Assembly: GCA_965178585.1 (NCBI GenBank)
Contig: OZ238267.1
Location: 1,426,001 to 1,490,000, forward strand
Reading direction: 5' to 3'
DNA: 64,000 nucleotides
Source: Marifrigoribacter sp965178585
GTDB taxonomy: Bacteria > Bacteroidota > Bacteroidia > Flavobacteriales > Flavobacteriaceae
A program made the translations under genes and the position numbers. The notes beneath the pieces are model-generated. The model saw only the letters and a program-made list of their open reading frames with translations. It searched no databases and had not been told where the DNA came from. Positions 1-9,678 of this stretch are shown one piece after another. Position 1 is the stretch's first letter. Each line of letters starts with the position of its first letter.

Positions 1-78
1 TTTTTACTGTTTGAGCATAAGCTCTATTTGTCTTTTGTATAAAACAATTTTATTAGTTGCACTTTAAGTTCAGTCAAT

Positions 79-813
79 TCATTCAATTTTAGTGTCAATT
101 TTTTCCATGATTTTTAAAGCGTCTCTTTTATATTCTTTTAAATGTACCAAATAAATCTTGTAATGCAGTAAATAGAAAGAACCAACTCTATTTCTGTAAT
201 CTGATGTAAGTAAATAATTAATTAAATCATTATTTGTTATTGACTTTTCATCTCGACCAAAGTAAAAATCATTAAACCAAGGTTTGTTGTTTTTCCAATA
301 ACGATAATTATCTTCAAAATCTGTGGACATTTCTCTAAGAGCAATATCAATTTCAGTATTATAATAAGAATAAAAACTATTGATGTTAATTATCAGACTG
401 TCTTTTTGAATATCAAACAATGTACTATTGTCTTCGAGTAATTTTAATCCACGTTTTTTTAATACAATATCTGGATATCCACTAATAATGGAAATACATT
501 TTCTACAATTCGTATAATTTTCAAAGGTCATATTGTTGTCAATAATCTTTTTGAAAACACTATCTGCTGATTCCATATAATCCACAATTTCGTCAATAGC
601 TATAATATCTGATTGTAAATCACTTTTTATAATGGAATATACATTGTTAATGGTGTTATGAAGCTTACGTTGCTCATTCCAATTATTAATCTGTAGAGCT
701 ATTAATATTCCAAAAACTACTAATACAATCTCGCCAATAGCATACCTTATGTATTTCATGGGTTTGTTATCATCTGCCATTTTTTTTCGAATTTTTCTAA
801 AGAATGGAATCAT
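79..813 (-). CDS. DUF6090 family membrane protein
   Basis: A 244-residue protein whose start matches the DUF6090 family of Bacteroidota: a basic N-terminus, then the signature around residues 20-47 (KYIRYAIGEIVLVVFGILIA followed by LQINNWNE), which contains the only clear membrane segment (about 26-42). The remaining 200 residues are polar, lysine- and asparagine-rich, and probably extra-membrane. Function of the family is not known. It lies 79 bases downstream of a serine hydrolase on the same strand and has its own promoter-like TACCTTTG on the minus strand. Family assignment is fairly safe; function is open. Confidence 0.85.
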   Translation of the reverse strand: MIPFFRKIRKKMADDNKPMKYIRYAIGEIVLVVFGILIALQINNWNEQRKLHNTINNVYSIIKSDLQSDIIAIDEIVDYMESADSVFKKIIDNNMTFENYTNCRKCISIISGYPDIVLKKRGLKLLEDNSTLFDIQKDSLIININSFYSYYNTEIDIALREMSTDFEDNYRYWKNNKPWFNDFYFGRDEKSITNNDLINYLLTSDYRNRVGSFYLLHYKIYLVHLKEYKRDALKIMEKIDTKIE

Positions 814-856
814 AAGATTTATTGTGTTTTATAGTGAATCTTAAAGGTTACATATC

Positions 857-864
857 CAAAGGTA
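857..864 (-). promoter_or_regulatory. Candidate -7 element for the DUF6090 gene
   Basis: Minus-strand TACCTTTG fits the Bacteroidota -7 consensus TAnnTTTG and sits about 45 bases before the DUF6090 start codon. No convincing TTTG partner is visible upstream, so this rests on one element. Confidence 0.35.
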
Positions 865-892
865 TCATTTATAGGCTTATGTTTCTAAATAA

Positions 893-2965
893 CTACTTAT
901 TATTCTGATAAATAAGCTCGCCTAGTTTCTGTACCTCTGAAGGTAAACCATCTGGAGCATTTGTTAAAATAGGAGTGTTGGTTAGAAGCGAGATGACAAT
1001 GTCATAATCAGGATATATTATTAAAACGGCTCCTGAGGAAGGTAATTCACCTGCGTGATACCAGATTTCAGTACCATTTAAATCTTTTCCTAAATACCAT
1101 CCCAATCCGTAGTTGGTTGGATTTTGATTTGCATATTGCATTTCAAAAAGCAATTTTTTATACTCTGTGTTTAGGAAAGTACCCTCTAAAAATTCATTTC
1201 CAAAATTCACGAGATCATCTGTAGTTGAAATTAGGCCGCCACTAGGGTGATTATAGCTTAAATCATAAGGTTTTGCTTCTTCCTCATTTGGATAATAAAA
1301 CTTACTTATATGGATCATGGTGCTATCTGCAATATCTCCATAGGTGCTTTCCATTAAAAGCGGATCCCAAATATTTTGCTGCATATAATCCAAGTAGTTT
1401 TCTTCCGAAGCACCTTCGATTACGGCTCCTAAAAGGTCATAACCAAAAGAAGAATATAAAAACTGTTGCCCGGGTTTAGACATTAGGCTGTCATTCTTAA
1501 AAATAGAAATCGCTTCTGTCGCGGTTTCGAAATGTGGGTTGTTAAACAATTCGTCGGTACTGATTTCGTAATAGTCACGTATCCCACCTAAATGTCCTGC
1601 TAGTTGCCGTGTAGTAAGCTTGTGTTTTTTTTCTGGAAAAGAGGGGACATAGGCTCTTACATCAGCATCTAAGTCTAACCTTCCTTCAGAAGCCAATTTA
1701 ATTATTGCGGTGGCGGTTATCGGCTTGGTAACACTTGCAATTCTAAAGCGTGTTTTTGGGTTAACTCTTACTTTATCTTCAAGATCGCTATAACCAAAAC
1801 CAGACGAAAATATAGAGCTGCCTTTAGAACTGACAGAGAGTTGCATTCCTGGGATTGAATAGTTTTCAATAAAGTCTTTTCCCCATTTTGTGATTTTCGA
1901 TTCTAAAGTTTTTAATGATGGTGAATCTCCCTCATCAATTAAAGAATTTAGGTTTTTAGGAGGTTTATTACTCATTAATATTTTTGCTGAAACAATAGAG
2001 GTGGACCTTTTCCATTCGCCAAAACTATTAGCACGTGAATAGCATTTAAAATTTGCTAGAGCAGATTTTGTTCTGCTGTCACCAAAAGCTATTACAGGAA
2101 TTGGTACTCTACTAGAATATTCTGCGGTAGGCATTTCTTTTCCATCAACGATAACAGTGTCTCTTATTATTTCGTTGGGATGCAATTTTCCGTATTCAGC
2201 TAATTTATTGAATATCCTTATTCGATCTTTGTCTTCCAAAATCCATTCAAAAACTAAAAAGAAAGATTCTTCTTCAATGGCAAACTCATACTTTGATAAA
2301 TCGAAGGTTAGCCAACCTCTTCTCATATCTGAAGCTACAACAACACTTTCATAAAATATATCTTCTCCTGGTAAATTATTATTTGTGCTGTCTACTTCAA
2401 GTAAGCGAACACGTACTTTAAATTCGGGTTCTGTATTTCTTGTAATGAATAAGTGGGCTTGGTCAATAAATTTTAAATCTTTTAACTCTTTCTTTTCAAT
2501 AAGTAAAGCCATCGCACCTCCAGCAGAGATTGAGTCCAAAAACATTTGACCTTGAACCATTAAGTTTCTCTTCGTATTTCCAAGCCAAGCGTGCTTTTCT
2601 TTTATTTTTTTGGTTGAAGAAGAAATAAATACTTCATCAAGTTCGAAGGTTTTTTCAGTTAGATAAATTATTATTTCTTTCTCTTCTTTAAAAGTTTTTA
2701 TCGCAACCGATTTACTTTCAAATCCAATTGCAGAAAAAAGTAAATATTCTTCGGTATGAGATTCGGGGATTTTAATAGAGAAACTTCCATCGCTATTTGA
2801 AATTGTTCCAAAAGTTGAATTTAATACGCCAATATTTGCGAAAGATATAGGATTGTTATTTCCTTGTTCTACTACTTTTCCTTTTATATTTAATTGTCCA
2901 AAAGCAGTTGTGAACATCCCAAAAGACAGTAGGTATACTAAAAGAATACTTTTAATGCTATTCAT
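893..2965 (-). CDS. Secreted serine hydrolase, beta-lactamase/PBP-like, with N-terminal CarboxypepD_reg-like domain
   Basis: A 690-residue exported protein. Residues 1-23 form a signal peptide ending near AFGQ. Residues about 25-110 resemble the carboxypeptidase-regulatory-like (CNA-B type) repeat common in Bacteroidota surface proteins (INGKV-like start, then NSDGSFSIKIPE). The C-terminal half, from about residue 355, is a class C beta-lactamase/esterase-like domain with the SxxK nucleophile motif (SVTK, about residue 410), a YSS motif in place of YxN, and a late HAGELPSSG stretch in the KTG/HxG position. Such proteins are usually esterases, amidases or D-amino peptidases in the periplasm rather than antibiotic-destroying enzymes; the substrate cannot be told from sequence. 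Confidence 0.85.
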   Translation of the reverse strand: MNSIKSILLVYLLSFGMFTTAFGQLNIKGKVVEQGNNNPISFANIGVLNSTFGTISNSDGSFSIKIPESHTEEYLLFSAIGFESKSVAIKTFKEEKEIIIYLTEKTFELDEVFISSSTKKIKEKHAWLGNTKRNLMVQGQMFLDSISAGGAMALLIEKKELKDLKFIDQAHLFITRNTEPEFKVRVRLLEVDSTNNNLPGEDIFYESVVVASDMRRGWLTFDLSKYEFAIEEESFFLVFEWILEDKDRIRIFNKLAEYGKLHPNEIIRDTVIVDGKEMPTAEYSSRVPIPVIAFGDSRTKSALANFKCYSRANSFGEWKRSTSIVSAKILMSNKPPKNLNSLIDEGDSPSLKTLESKITKWGKDFIENYSIPGMQLSVSSKGSSIFSSGFGYSDLEDKVRVNPKTRFRIASVTKPITATAIIKLASEGRLDLDADVRAYVPSFPEKKHKLTTRQLAGHLGGIRDYYEISTDELFNNPHFETATEAISIFKNDSLMSKPGQQFLYSSFGYDLLGAVIEGASEENYLDYMQQNIWDPLLMESTYGDIADSTMIHISKFYYPNEEEAKPYDLSYNHPSGGLISTTDDLVNFGNEFLEGTFLNTEYKKLLFEMQYANQNPTNYGLGWYLGKDLNGTEIWYHAGELPSSGAVLIIYPDYDIVISLLTNTPILTNAPDGLPSEVQKLGELIYQNNK

Positions 2966-3036
2966 TAATTATTAATTGTAAGCTCGTTGTTATAAATTTT
3001 CGGAAAGAAATATAGGGATTGTTATTTATAATTTTC

Positions 3037-3951
3037 TTAAAATATTGATAATTCAGATTTTGTTGTGAATTCTTCAAGAAATCTCATTCCTTTATAGGAG
3101 TTCCCTTTTTCGTTTAGTTTGGGACTCCAAACAACAATGGTATATTGTTTTGGGTGCACAGCTACAATTCCTCCACCAACGCCACTTTTTCCAGGAAGTC
3201 CTACTTTAAATGCAAATTCACCAGATTCATCATAGAATCCACAGGTTTGCATAAGTGCATTGATCCTTTTGGTTTGACTTTTTTTAAGTATTTTTTTGTT
3301 ATCGACCAAGGTTCGTCCCTTATTAGCTAAAAATAAAAATAGATTTGAAAGCTCTTTGCAATTCATTTCCAAGGAGCAAAGATTAAAATAGAAGTCAAGA
3401 ACTTCGGAAGGTTCATTTTCAATGTTACCGAATGACTTTATTAAATTACACATAGCGACATTGCGGTATCCTATGTTTTTTTCTGAAGTTGCTATTCTGT
3501 TTGAATACCGAATCTCAGAATTGTTGGAGAGGCTTTTAACAAAGTTTAAAAAATCATCCTTAGGATTATTTAAATTAGTTAAAAGGACATCAGATATAAC
3601 AAGAGCTCCTGCGTTTATGAAAGGGTTTCTAGGGATTCCTGCTTCAGCTTCTAGTTGTACCAGCGAATTAAATGCAGTTCCAGAGGGCTCAACATCAACT
3701 CTTTCCCATAATTTTTCGCCCAATATACTATAAGCCAAGCTAAGTGAAAGTACCTTGGCAATACTTTGGATAGAAAACTTCTGATAACAATCACCAACTC
3801 CAAAATTATAGTTGTCTATTGTAGTTATATGTACTCCAAAAGATTTAGAATCAACATTTTCTAATTCAGGAATATAGGATGCTAAACTTCCTTTATTTTC
3901 TATTTTTTCAATCTTATGGTAAGCCTTTTGTATTATTTCTTTAAAATTCAC
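3037..3951 (-). CDS. glsA: Glutaminase (L-glutamine amidohydrolase)
   Basis: A 304-residue protein of the serine-dependent glutaminase family, which hydrolyses glutamine to glutamate and ammonia in the cytoplasm. Length is normal for the family. Visible signatures are the FSIQSIAKV motif carrying the Ser-x-x-Lys catalytic pair, the VEPSGTAFNSL segment, GIPRNPFINAGAL, and a glycine-rich LPGKSGVGGGI near the C-terminus. It stands alone, leftward, with 71 bases to the hydrolase gene downstream. No signal peptide. Confidence 0.93.
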   Translation of the reverse strand: MNFKEIIQKAYHKIEKIENKGSLASYIPELENVDSKSFGVHITTIDNYNFGVGDCYQKFSIQSIAKVLSLSLAYSILGEKLWERVDVEPSGTAFNSLVQLEAEAGIPRNPFINAGALVISDVLLTNLNNPKDDFLNFVKSLSNNSEIRYSNRIATSEKNIGYRNVAMCNLIKSFGNIENEPSEVLDFYFNLCSLEMNCKELSNLFLFLANKGRTLVDNKKILKKSQTKRINALMQTCGFYDESGEFAFKVGLPGKSGVGGGIVAVHPKQYTIVVWSPKLNEKGNSYKGMRFLEEFTTKSELSIF

Positions 3952-4096
3952 ATTTCTGATTTTAGTTGTACAGTATCCAAATATTCCTCAGCTATTATTT
4001 TTTCTTCTGAAAGTAAATTTAGTCTAATTTTTCTAAAGAATTATTTCATTTTTTAACGGTTAGTTAAAATAAAATAAAACGGTCTTGTAGTAGTTT

Positions 4097-4798
4097 TTAC
4101 ATACCGTTTATATTTTTCCATTCCGATATTTTTTTTGGATGACCATTATCGTTTGGAAAATGGATCTTCACAAAATCAAATTGCTTAAATGTTAGTAAAA
4201 CCATTTCTCCATCATTATCACACTTTATTGGATAAAACCTGTTTTCGCTGTTCTGATTTTCCAATTCTGAATTGAGCATTTTTATAAAATTAAGATATGC
4301 AATTCCCCAATCATAATCAGTAAATTGTCCATTGAAAGCGATGTATTCTGTTCCGTTTAATTCAATTGTGTGTTTCCAATAATTTTCTGTCTGTTCACTT
4401 TTTTCATTCGCATAATCAAGTTTTAATTCTAATTTTTCGAATGAAAAGTTAACTTTATCTAAATATTCAGTTAATCCATCTGTTTCAAACAATGTTTCAC
4501 AATCGACAGCAAAAAAACGGTTGTCGGTATAAATAGTTGTTAAACCTATACCAACTAAAATATCCCAATACCAATTTCCTTTTCCAGAATTAAACGTTTC
4601 CTTAAAGGTGTCCTTTATTAAATATTTATTTAGAATTAAAATCAGGATACTTATTCCGCCACCAAAAACCAATGGATAAACAATCATATCGGTAGTTGAG
4701 AAATTTTCAGTTTGTGTTAGTCTATACCAAATCATTAAGATATTGATTGGTAAGATAGCAATGCTAATTGCTAAAATATTTCGGGATATTTTACTCAT
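4097..4798 (-). CDS. Membrane protein of unknown function
   Basis: A 233-residue protein I do not recognise. Two hydrophobic helices occupy about residues 6-26 and 38-58, followed by a 170-residue soluble domain with short stretches such as LNGTEYIAFNGQFTDYDWG and ending in a lysine-rich tail. It may be a sensor-like or accessory membrane protein, but no motif supports a function. It is a single leftward gene with about 145 bases to the glutaminase start downstream and with the heme operon terminator upstream. Confidence 0.6.
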   Translation of the reverse strand: MSKISRNILAISIAILPINILMIWYRLTQTENFSTTDMIVYPLVFGGGISILILILNKYLIKDTFKETFNSGKGNWYWDILVGIGLTTIYTDNRFFAVDCETLFETDGLTEYLDKVNFSFEKLELKLDYANEKSEQTENYWKHTIELNGTEYIAFNGQFTDYDWGIAYLNFIKMLNSELENQNSENRFYPIKCDNDGEMVLLTFKQFDFVKIHFPNDNGHPKKISEWKNINGM

Positions 4799-4918
4799 AA
4801 CTGTCGATTTAATCTAGTGCTCTACAGCTAGTTATGCTATTTACTAAAGTACTATTTATTTATATAATATTTAGTGTGTAAATCACCTTTTATTTTCAAT
4901 AGCCGTTTTAATTTTAAT

Positions 4919-4958
4919 AAAAAACCCCTTCTAATTACCTTTGGATAATTGGAAGGGG
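4919..4958 (-). terminator. Intrinsic terminator of the heme operon
   Basis: On the minus strand a 13-bp stem (CCCCTTCCAATTA pairing with TAATTAGAAGGGG, one G-U pair) with an 8-base loop is followed directly by six T and an AT-rich tail. It lies about 46 bases after the hemN stop codon and closes the leftward hem operon. Confidence 0.88.
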
Positions 4959-5004
4959 AGACACTTATATTAATTTAAGCACAAGTGTGCTTTAGTTTAT
5001 TATT

Positions 5005-6363
5005 CTAAATTGTCATTGAAAACACCCGAGTATCTGGTTTATTTTCTAGCAGTTTTAAATCGAATGCCATACAAATATTACGAACATACATTCTACCTTC
5101 TTCTTTTACAATAAGTTTGGTATCGGTAAATTCTAGGAGACCGTCATCTTTCATTTCTTGAAGACGTTCTATTATTTGATTTTTCACTATTACAGACAAA
5201 CCTTCATTCCATTCTGTCTCAAGATTACACATCAAGTTTAAAATGTGTTTTCTAATAATTAAATCGGTTTCTGACAATAAATGACCTCTAAAAATAGGAA
5301 TGATACCTTTATTAACTATTTCGGTATATTCTTCAACTGATTTTTCATTTTGAGCAAAACCATACCAAGAGTCACTGATAGAGGACATTCCTAGGCCAAT
5401 CATCAACTCTGTTTTTCCAGCGGTGTATCCCATAAAATTTCTATGAATCTTTTTTGCTTCCATCGATTTGTATAATGAATCTGACTTTAAAGCAAAGTGA
5501 TCCATTCCAATTTCTACATAGCCGTTATCGAAAAACAATTGTTTTCCAAGTTCATATAAATAACGTTTTTCATCGTCTTTAGGTAAATCGTTTTCATCAA
5601 AGCCACGTTGACCTACGCCCTTTATCCAAGGTACGTGTGCGTAGCTGTAATAAGCAATGCGGTCTGGTTTTAAGGCAATAGTATTTTTGATGGTATTACG
5701 AATGCTGTCTTCTGTTTGAAAGGGCAGTCCAAATATCAAGTCATGACTAATCGATTCATATCCAATTTCTCGGGACCAATCATTAACTTTTTTTACTTGC
5801 TCAAAACTCTGTACTCTATGAATTGCTTTTTGAACCTTTGGATCATAATCTTGGATTCCAAAACTATTCCTACGAGAACCTAAATCGTATAAAGTTTGTA
5901 ATTGTTCTTTGGTGGTATGATTAGGGTGTCCTTCATAACTAAATTCAAACTCCTCAAATTTATCTGCTCGTTTAAAAATGCCATTAATAAGTTTTCTTAA
6001 ATTTTCTGATGAGAAGAAGGTAGGAGTACCTCCTCCTAAATGGATTTCTCTAATTTTAGGGCGTTCTTCTAATAAATCACAATACAAATCCCATTCCTTT
6101 AAAACAGTATCCATATACGGCTCTTCTACAGAATGACGTTTTGTAATACGTTTGTGACAAGCACAAAATGTACACAAACTCTCACAAAAGGGGAGATGGA
6201 TGTATAAACTAATTCCTTCAGAATCGTTACTTTCCTTAAAAGCTTTTATAGTAGATTGTTTCCAGTCATCTAGAGCAATTCCTTTTTTATCCCAAAAAGG
6301 AACCGTTGGATAACTAGTATATCTAGGTCCCGGTATGTTGTATTTTTGAATTAAGTTTTTCAT
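5005..6363 (-). CDS. hemN: Oxygen-independent coproporphyrinogen III oxidase (radical SAM)
   Basis: A 452-residue enzyme that decarboxylates two propionates of coproporphyrinogen III without oxygen, giving protoporphyrinogen IX. The radical-SAM cluster motif is complete: C60, C64 and C67 in the run HLPFCESLCTFCAC, with the extra cysteine C69 typical of true HemN. The N-terminal YNIPGPRYTSYPT and GGGTPTF motifs are those of HemN rather than of the HemW chaperone. It is the last gene of the hem operon, six bases after hemE, and precedes a strong terminator. The oxygen-dependent HemF is not in this cluster. Confidence 0.95.
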   Translation of the reverse strand: MKNLIQKYNIPGPRYTSYPTVPFWDKKGIALDDWKQSTIKAFKESNDSEGISLYIHLPFCESLCTFCACHKRITKRHSVEEPYMDTVLKEWDLYCDLLEERPKIREIHLGGGTPTFFSSENLRKLINGIFKRADKFEEFEFSYEGHPNHTTKEQLQTLYDLGSRRNSFGIQDYDPKVQKAIHRVQSFEQVKKVNDWSREIGYESISHDLIFGLPFQTEDSIRNTIKNTIALKPDRIAYYSYAHVPWIKGVGQRGFDENDLPKDDEKRYLYELGKQLFFDNGYVEIGMDHFALKSDSLYKSMEAKKIHRNFMGYTAGKTELMIGLGMSSISDSWYGFAQNEKSVEEYTEIVNKGIIPIFRGHLLSETDLIIRKHILNLMCNLETEWNEGLSVIVKNQIIERLQEMKDDGLLEFTDTKLIVKEEGRMYVRNICMAFDLKLLENKPDTRVFSMTI

Positions 6364-6369
6364 ACAAAA

Positions 6370-7395
6370 TTATGCTTCGTATTCTTTAACAGCATCAATA
6401 AACGCCTTGGCATTATCTAATGGAATGTTAGGTAAAATACCATGGCCTAAGTTTACAATGTATTTGTCTTTACCGAAAGCATTAATCATTTCGGTAACAA
6501 TTTTTTTAATTTCTGAAGGAGGAGATAATAATCTACTAGGGTCCATATTTCCTTGAAGTGTAATATTGTTTCCAGTAAATTTACGAGCTAATTCTGGACT
6601 AATAGTCCAATCTACACCTAATGCAGATGCATTGGACTTTGCCATTTTATCTAATGCAAACCAACATCCTTTACCAAATGCAATTACAGGAGCTTCATCC
6701 TTTAAAGCTTCAATGATTTGATTAATATATTTCCAAGAAAACTCTTGATAATCAACAGGAGATAACATTCCTCCCCAAGAATCAAAAATCTGAACAGCAT
6801 CAACTCCTGCTTTTACTTTTTCTTTTAAATATGCAATAGTTGTATCTGTAATTTTTTGAAGTAGCGTATGTGCTAAAACCGGTTGTGTGAAACAAAATTC
6901 TTTGGCTTTATCAAAGTTTTTAGAACCTTGACCTTGCACGCAATAGCATAAAATGGTCCAAGGAGAACCAGCAAAACCAATTAATGGGATTTCGTTATTA
7001 AGCAATTCTTTTGTTGCTTTTATGGCTTGCATTACATAATCTAATTCTACCGTGACATCAGGAACAATCACATTATCCACATCTTTTTGTGTGCGAACAG
7101 GATGAGGTAACCAAGGCCCAACACCAGGTTTCATTTCAACCTCAATATTCATTGCCTGAGGGATCACCAGTATATCTGAAAATAATATTGCTGCATCCAT
7201 ACCATATCTACGTATAGGTTGTACTGTTATTTCTGAAGCTAATTCTGGTGTTCTACAACGAGTGAAAAAATCGTACTTTTCTCTAATTTTGATAAATTCA
7301 GGTAAATATCGTCCCGCTTGACGCATCATCCATACAGGAGGGCGTTCAACCACTTCACCTTTTAAGGCTCTTAAATATAAATCGTTTTTATACAT
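6370..7395 (-). CDS. hemE: Uroporphyrinogen decarboxylase
   Basis: A 341-residue cytoplasmic enzyme converting uroporphyrinogen III to coproporphyrinogen III. Normal length. The family's first signature PPVWMMRQAGRYLPEF with its substrate-binding arginines is at residues about 19-34, and the second signature region (GFAGSPWTILCYCVQG) is near residue 140. Only three bases separate it from hemL upstream and six from hemN downstream, so it is translated within the hem operon. Confidence 0.96.
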   Translation of the reverse strand: MYKNDLYLRALKGEVVERPPVWMMRQAGRYLPEFIKIREKYDFFTRCRTPELASEITVQPIRRYGMDAAILFSDILVIPQAMNIEVEMKPGVGPWLPHPVRTQKDVDNVIVPDVTVELDYVMQAIKATKELLNNEIPLIGFAGSPWTILCYCVQGQGSKNFDKAKEFCFTQPVLAHTLLQKITDTTIAYLKEKVKAGVDAVQIFDSWGGMLSPVDYQEFSWKYINQIIEALKDEAPVIAFGKGCWFALDKMAKSNASALGVDWTISPELARKFTGNNITLQGNMDPSRLLSPPSEIKKIVTEMINAFGKDKYIVNLGHGILPNIPLDNAKAFIDAVKEYEA

Positions 7396-7398
7396 TTA

Positions 7399-8697
7399 TT
7401 ATGAATTGTGTTTTTCAGCAACTGCTTTCATGGAAGCATGAATCGCTTTTTCTGTGTTTTTTAAATCTTTTTCTGAAAGAGCCGTTGATAAAAACCAAGC
7501 CTCAAATTGAGAAGGAGGTAAAAAGATACCATTTTCAATCATGTTCCAGAAAAATGTTTTGAATTTCTCAGTATCTGAAGTTTGTGCTGATTTGAAATCA
7601 ACTACCACTTCATTTGTAAAGAAAGGATTAATCATCGACCCAAAACGGTTTACTTGTAAATCGATATTATTTTCTTTTGCTGCTTCTAACAATACAGTTT
7701 CTATTCTTTCTGCTGTTTTATTGAATTGATTGTAAGGGTCTTGTTTTTTTAATTCCTTTAGGGTTGCAATTCCACATGCCATCGCGATTGGATTTCCTGA
7801 TAATGTACCAGCTTGGTACATATCTCCTAAAGGAGCGACCATTTCCATGATCTCATCTCTAGCACCGTAAGCTCCAACAGGGAAACCACCACCAATTACT
7901 TTTCCTAAACAAGTTATATCTGCTTCAATACCCAATAATTCTTGAGCTCCACCGTATTGAGAACGATACCCAGTCATTACTTCATCTACAATTAATAGGA
8001 TTCCTTTTTCTTTAGTGATTTTTCTTAGTTCACTTATAAACTCAGTAGTTGGAAGAACCACACCCATATTTCCTGCAATAGGTTCTATGATAATAGCTGC
8101 GATATCTTCATGTTTGTTTATTTGGTCTTTTACACTTTCTATATTGTTATATTCTGAAATCAAAGTGTTCTTTACAGCATCGTCAGGGACTCCTTTGGAG
8201 CCGGGTAGACTTAGTGTAGCTAATCCTGAACCTGCAGCTACCAATAAAGCATCTGAATGACCGTGATAGCAACCAGAAAATTTTATAATTTTATTTTTGC
8301 CAGTATATGCTCTTGCTAATCGAAGTGCACTTAAAACAGCTTCGGTACCTGAATTTACAAAACGTACTTTATCCATTCCTGGAAAAGCATCACAAACCAT
8401 TTTAGCTAGTTTGATTTCTCCTTTTGAAGTTGCTCCAAAAGTATAACCGTATTTTAAAGCATTAAGAATGGAATTTTCAACTTTTTTATTTCTATGCCCT
8501 AAAATCATAGGACCATAGGACAATACAAAATCAATATATCTATTACGATCTACATCTGTAATCTTACTACCTTTTGCTTTTTTAATAAATAGAGGAACAC
8601 CACCTACCGACTGATATGCTCTTACGGGAGAATTTACTGATCCCACTAAGTTTTTCTGTCCTTTTGTAAATAATTCTAAAGATTTTTCTAAACGCAT
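7399..8697 (-). CDS. hemL: Glutamate-1-semialdehyde 2,1-aminomutase
   Basis: A 432-residue PLP enzyme that turns glutamate-1-semialdehyde into 5-aminolevulinate, the second step of the C5 route. Class III aminotransferase signature LLIVDEVMTGYR, and the Schiff-base lysine in LGKVIGGGFPVGAYG. NSPVRAY near residue 22 is specific for this mutase as opposed to other class III aminotransferases. One base from hemB and three from hemE. Its partner for the preceding step, glutamyl-tRNA reductase, starts the same operon. Confidence 0.96.
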   Translation of the reverse strand: MRLEKSLELFTKGQKNLVGSVNSPVRAYQSVGGVPLFIKKAKGSKITDVDRNRYIDFVLSYGPMILGHRNKKVENSILNALKYGYTFGATSKGEIKLAKMVCDAFPGMDKVRFVNSGTEAVLSALRLARAYTGKNKIIKFSGCYHGHSDALLVAAGSGLATLSLPGSKGVPDDAVKNTLISEYNNIESVKDQINKHEDIAAIIIEPIAGNMGVVLPTTEFISELRKITKEKGILLIVDEVMTGYRSQYGGAQELLGIEADITCLGKVIGGGFPVGAYGARDEIMEMVAPLGDMYQAGTLSGNPIAMACGIATLKELKKQDPYNQFNKTAERIETVLLEAAKENNIDLQVNRFGSMINPFFTNEVVVDFKSAQTSDTEKFKTFFWNMIENGIFLPPSQFEAWFLSTALSEKDLKNTEKAIHASMKAVAEKHNS

Positions 8698-8698
8698 A

Positions 8699-9667
8699 TT
8701 AATTTCTTTTTAAAATTTTTGCTACTTCTTTTGCAAAGTAAGTAATGATTATGTCTGCTCCAGCTCGTTTCATAGATAGTAAGCTTTCCATCATAACTCG
8801 TTCTTCATCGATCCAACCTTTTTCTCCAGCTGCTTTAATCATAGCGTATTCACCACTCACATTATAACAGGCAATTGGTCGGTCAAAATTATTTTTTAAA
8901 TCTCGTATAATATCTAAATAGGAGAGTGCTGGTTTTACCATTAGTATATCAGCTCCTTCTACATCATCGAAAGTTGCTTCTCGCATTCCATCGTCTCTAT
9001 TAGCAGGATCCATTTGATAGGTTCTGCGGTCACCAAAACTTGGAGTTGAATCTGCTGCATCTCTAAATGGTCCATAAAAAGCAGAAGAGTACTTTACAGA
9101 ATATCCCATAATTGGAAGGTCATAAAATCCTGTATTATCTAAAGCTTCTCTCATGGCAATAATGGCACCATCCATCATTCCAGAAGGGGCTACCATATCG
9201 GCCCCAGCTTTAGCATGAGAAATAGTTTGTTTTGCTAAGTTCACTAAAGTAGCGTCATTATCTACATCATTGTTATGAATCACACCACAATGTCCATGAC
9301 TTGTATATTCACAAAAGCACACATCGGTTATTACGTAAAGCTTTGGGTAGTTCTTTTTTATAAACCGAATTGCTTGCTGCACAATGCCTTTGTCACTCCA
9401 AGTTTCGGTTCCAGTATCGTCTTTTTCAGAAGGGATTCCAAAAAGTAAGACAGCTGGAATATTTAATGAAGAAACTTCGTCTAATTCAGTTGAAATTTTA
9501 TCTAATGAGAAACGCTTGATTCCCGGCATTGATTTAATTTCGGTTTCAATATTTTTACCTTCCTCAATAAATAGTGGATAAATTAAATCGTCGATGGTTA
9601 GTTTGTTTTCTCTAACTAATCGACGAATACTTTCTGTTTTTCGAAGACGCCTAGTTCTATTTATCAT
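8699..9667 (-). CDS. hemB: Delta-aminolevulinate dehydratase (porphobilinogen synthase)
   Basis: A 322-residue enzyme joining two 5-aminolevulinate molecules into porphobilinogen. The zinc-type metal site is present (CFCEYTSHGHCG: three cysteines), and both active-site lysines are visible in YSVKYSSAFYGPFRDA and MVKPALSYLD. Eleven bases separate it from hemCD upstream. Length is usual for the family. Confidence 0.96.
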   Translation of the reverse strand: MINRTRRLRKTESIRRLVRENKLTIDDLIYPLFIEEGKNIETEIKSMPGIKRFSLDKISTELDEVSSLNIPAVLLFGIPSEKDDTGTETWSDKGIVQQAIRFIKKNYPKLYVITDVCFCEYTSHGHCGVIHNNDVDNDATLVNLAKQTISHAKAGADMVAPSGMMDGAIIAMREALDNTGFYDLPIMGYSVKYSSAFYGPFRDAADSTPSFGDRRTYQMDPANRDDGMREATFDDVEGADILMVKPALSYLDIIRDLKNNFDRPIACYNVSGEYAMIKAAGEKGWIDEERVMMESLLSMKRAGADIIITYFAKEVAKILKRN

Positions 9668-9678
9668 GGTGTTTTCTA

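Noticed and set aside
893..2965. True beta-lactamase (antibiotic resistance)
   Set aside because: It has the SxxK motif, but YSS replaces YxN, and the fused regulatory-like domain and length are those of general serine hydrolases; resistance cannot be claimed.
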